Part shown: positions 4,684-6,026 of the stretch, in pieces
Position numbering within the stretch: the first letter of the stretch is position 1
Layout of the letters: each line of letters starts with the position of its first letter
From: Gemmatimonadales bacterium
Lineage (GTDB): Bacteria > Gemmatimonadota > Gemmatimonadetes > Gemmatimonadales > GWC2-71-9
Direction: 5' to 3'
Length of the DNA stretch: 6,026 bases
Assembly: GCA_030601605.1 (NCBI GenBank)
Contig: JAUVTI010000123.1
Coordinates: 1 to 6,026 of the forward strand
The notes under the pieces: model-generated
Databases searched by the model: none
Seen by the model: the letters and a program-made list of their open reading frames with translations, nothing else
Told to the model about the DNA's origin: nothing
Program-made: the position numbers and the translations under genes

Positions 4684-5958
4684 GTGAAACGAATCAAGCT
4701 CCACTGGTGGATCATCCTGGGCATGAGCATCGGGGCGGCGCTGGGTACCCTGGTTCACAGCGCCTACCCCGCAGACATCGTTGAGACAACCGCGATCTAC
4801 CAAGCCTTCAAGGGCATCTCGGTCATCTTCCTGAACCTTCTCAAGATGATCGTCATCCCCTTGGTCTTCTTCTCGCTCATCAGCGGGATGCTGGGGATGG
4901 GGACGCTGGCACGCCTCGGGCGCATTGGCGTCAGGACCTTCCTGCTCTACATCACGACGAGCCTCCTCGCGATCATAACAGGCCTCGTCCTAGTGAACTC
5001 CATCCGTCCGGGAGTCGGCCTGGATGTGGCGATCCCCGTGGAGGTGGTCGCGCGAGAAGTGCCCGGCTCATTCTGGGACGTCATCGCCAACATGATTCCG
5101 GAGAACGTCGTCCGGGCAGCAGCAGAATTCGACCTGTTCGGCGTAATCGTCTTTGCCCTCCTCTTCGGCGGCTTCATGCTGGCACTGGAAGGCGAGAAGA
5201 AGAAAACCATGGTGAGCTTCGTCGAGGGTGCCTTCGATGTGATGATGAGAATGACCGGGTTCATCATCGCCCTCGCACCGGTCGGCATCGCGGCTCTCAT
5301 TGCCCGTCTGGTCTCCTCCACCGGGCTCAACGTGTTCCTGGATTTGAAATGGTACGTGGTGACCGTGTTCAGTGCCCTGGGCGTCCACCTGCTGATCACA
5401 CTGCCCTTGCTGGTGTTCCTGGTGACGCGTCGCAATCCCTACCGATTTCTCCGGGCGATGAGCCCGGCCCTGTTGACTGGCTTCTCTACGGCCAGCAGCA
5501 GCGGCACCCTCCCCATTACCCTGGAACGTGCCGAACACGGCGCCGGCATCTCGAACCGGGTGGCGAGCTTCGTTCTGCCGCTCGGAGCCACTATCAACAT
5601 GGACGGCACGGCGCTCTACGAGATCGTCAGCGTCCTGTTCATCGCCCAGCTTCACGCCGGTATCGATCCGAGCTTCACACTGTCCTTCGGGCAGCAGCTC
5701 ATGATCGTTTTCCTGGGGCTGGCGGTGAGCATCGGGGCCGCGGGCATCCCGCACGCCGGGTTGGTCATGATGGTGATTATCCTTCAGGCCGTGGGGTTAC
5801 CCATGGAGTACACGGCGCTCATCTGGGCTGTGGACAGGGTCCTTGACATGTGCCGGACCGCCGTCAATATCGCGAGCGATTCCTGCATCACCCTCATCGT
5901 AGCACACACGGAGGGCCAAGTGGACGAGTCGGTGCTGTGGGACCGATCTGCGGCATAG
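4684..5958 (+). CDS. Na+-coupled acidic amino acid symporter (SLC1/DAACS family, glutamate/aspartate type)
   Basis: Inner-membrane elevator-type secondary transporter, probably importing glutamate or aspartate with sodium and/or protons. At 424 residues it matches GltPh-type proteins in length. Hydrophobic segments run through the protein after a basic N-terminus (MKRIK). Hairpin HP1 has TASSSGTLP (269-277), TM7 has NMDGT (305-309), HP2 has SIGAAGIPHAG (349-359), and TM8 has DRVLDMCRTAVNIASD. By alignment to GltPh, D384, D388, R391, T392, N395 and D399 correspond to D390, D394, R397, T398, N401 and D405, the substrate and sodium ligands. The Asp that binds the substrate amino group is kept, which argues against C4-dicarboxylate (DctA) use. 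The HP1-HP2 half looks more like human EAATs than E. coli GltP. The start is GTG at 4684, with AAGGGA 6 bases upstream. GC content is visibly lower than in the neighbouring operon. Coupling ion and exact substrate cannot be read from sequence. Confidence 0.93.
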   Translation: MKRIKLHWWIILGMSIGAALGTLVHSAYPADIVETTAIYQAFKGISVIFLNLLKMIVIPLVFFSLISGMLGMGTLARLGRIGVRTFLLYITTSLLAIITGLVLVNSIRPGVGLDVAIPVEVVAREVPGSFWDVIANMIPENVVRAAAEFDLFGVIVFALLFGGFMLALEGEKKKTMVSFVEGAFDVMMRMTGFIIALAPVGIAALIARLVSSTGLNVFLDLKWYVVTVFSALGVHLLITLPLLVFLVTRRNPYRFLRAMSPALLTGFSTASSSGTLPITLERAEHGAGISNRVASFVLPLGATINMDGTALYEIVSVLFIAQLHAGIDPSFTLSFGQQLMIVFLGLAVSIGAAGIPHAGLVMMVIILQAVGLPMEYTALIWAVDRVLDMCRTAVNIASDSCITLIVAHTEGQVDESVLWDRSAA

Positions 5959-5965
5959 AGCGCTC

Positions 5966-5990
5966 CATGCGATCCGGGAGCGGTCGCATG
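5966..5990 (+). terminator. Hairpin after the symporter gene, no T-run
   Basis: CATGCGATC (5966-5974) can pair with GGTCGCATG (5982-5990) through nine pairs including one T-G wobble, with a 7-base loop. It begins 8 bases after the TAG at 5956-5958. The following bases (TCACGCCTTC) are not T-rich, so this is a possible 3' processing or Rho-linked structure, not a textbook terminator. Confidence 0.4.
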
Positions 5991-6026
5991 TCACGCCTTC
6001 CGGAACGGGGCCGTGATCGCTGAGCT

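Noticed and set aside
4409..4687. Plus-strand open frame of 92 codons spanning the ffh start and the divergent region.
   Set aside because: Most of it overlaps the ffh start antisense and the ffh promoter. Only its last ten codons, as a possible leader ORF, were kept as a finding.
4947..5754. Minus-strand frames of 162 and 228 codons under the symporter gene.
   Set aside because: They are shadows of a complete transporter with all family motifs; their composition shows no domain.
4684..5958. Annotation as C4-dicarboxylate carrier DctA.
   Set aside because: TM8 keeps the Asp equivalent to GltPh D394 that binds the amino group, where DctA-type proteins differ, and overall motifs follow the glutamate/aspartate branch.
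5998..6005. Palindrome TTCCGGAA near the window end.
   Set aside because: Eight bases is too short to support a function in GC-rich DNA without other context.
1..6026. Search for CRISPR arrays, tRNA or rRNA genes, insertion sequences, phage genes, toxin-antitoxin pairs or a new multigene system.
   Set aside because: No spaced repeat array, cloverleaf, transposase or unexplained gene cluster was seen. Apart from the partial TPR protein, all genes belong to recognised families in a conventional order.

Overview
This window is high-GC bacterial chromosome and is mostly core housekeeping. Hand counts on single 60-base rows gave 68% and 73% GC inside ffh, against 55% on two rows of the transporter gene. 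The gene content fits a free-living bacterium. A Gemmatimonadota-like or related soil or sediment lineage is my best guess, from the GC content, the regular 40-residue TPR protein and the GHYK variant in TrmD. That placement is inference; no marker here is decisive.

Layout: (1) Positions 2-676, plus strand, hold the 3' end of a TPR-repeat protein gene that begins before the window. (2) Positions 4491-673, minus strand, hold one tight six-gene operon, read in the order ffh, rpsP, rimM, trmD, rplS, rnhB. Junctions run from a short overlap to an 11-base gap. (3) Positions 4492-4683 are a 192-base divergent control region. (4) Positions 4684-5958, plus strand, hold a complete SLC1/DAACS-family sodium-coupled acidic amino acid symporter. 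(5) Positions 5959-6026 hold a hairpin and nothing else I can identify.

The operon groups protein export with translation. Ffh is the protein subunit of the signal recognition particle. S16 and L19 are ribosomal proteins. RimM matures the 30S head around S19, and its gene lies directly behind that of the 30S protein S16. TrmD makes m1G37 in tRNA and so protects the reading frame. RNase HII removes ribonucleotides from DNA. A sigma70-like promoter sits so close to the ffh start codon that the transcript would be nearly leaderless. Later genes appear to rely on translational coupling (rimM-trmD overlap, rplS stop abutting the rnhB GTG) or on their own Shine-Dalgarno sites (rpsP, rplS).

The operon and the TPR gene converge and share the four bases CTAG, so both stop codons overlap. 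Any transcription terminator for one must lie inside the coding sequence of the other, and a candidate structure is visible on each side. The transporter resembles eukaryotic EAAT-type carriers in its substrate-binding half. Its leader carries a repeated GAGC-N3-GCTC dyad.

I found no evidence of an undescribed defence, mobile or biosynthetic system. The points worth a second look are regulatory and architectural and are listed as findings.
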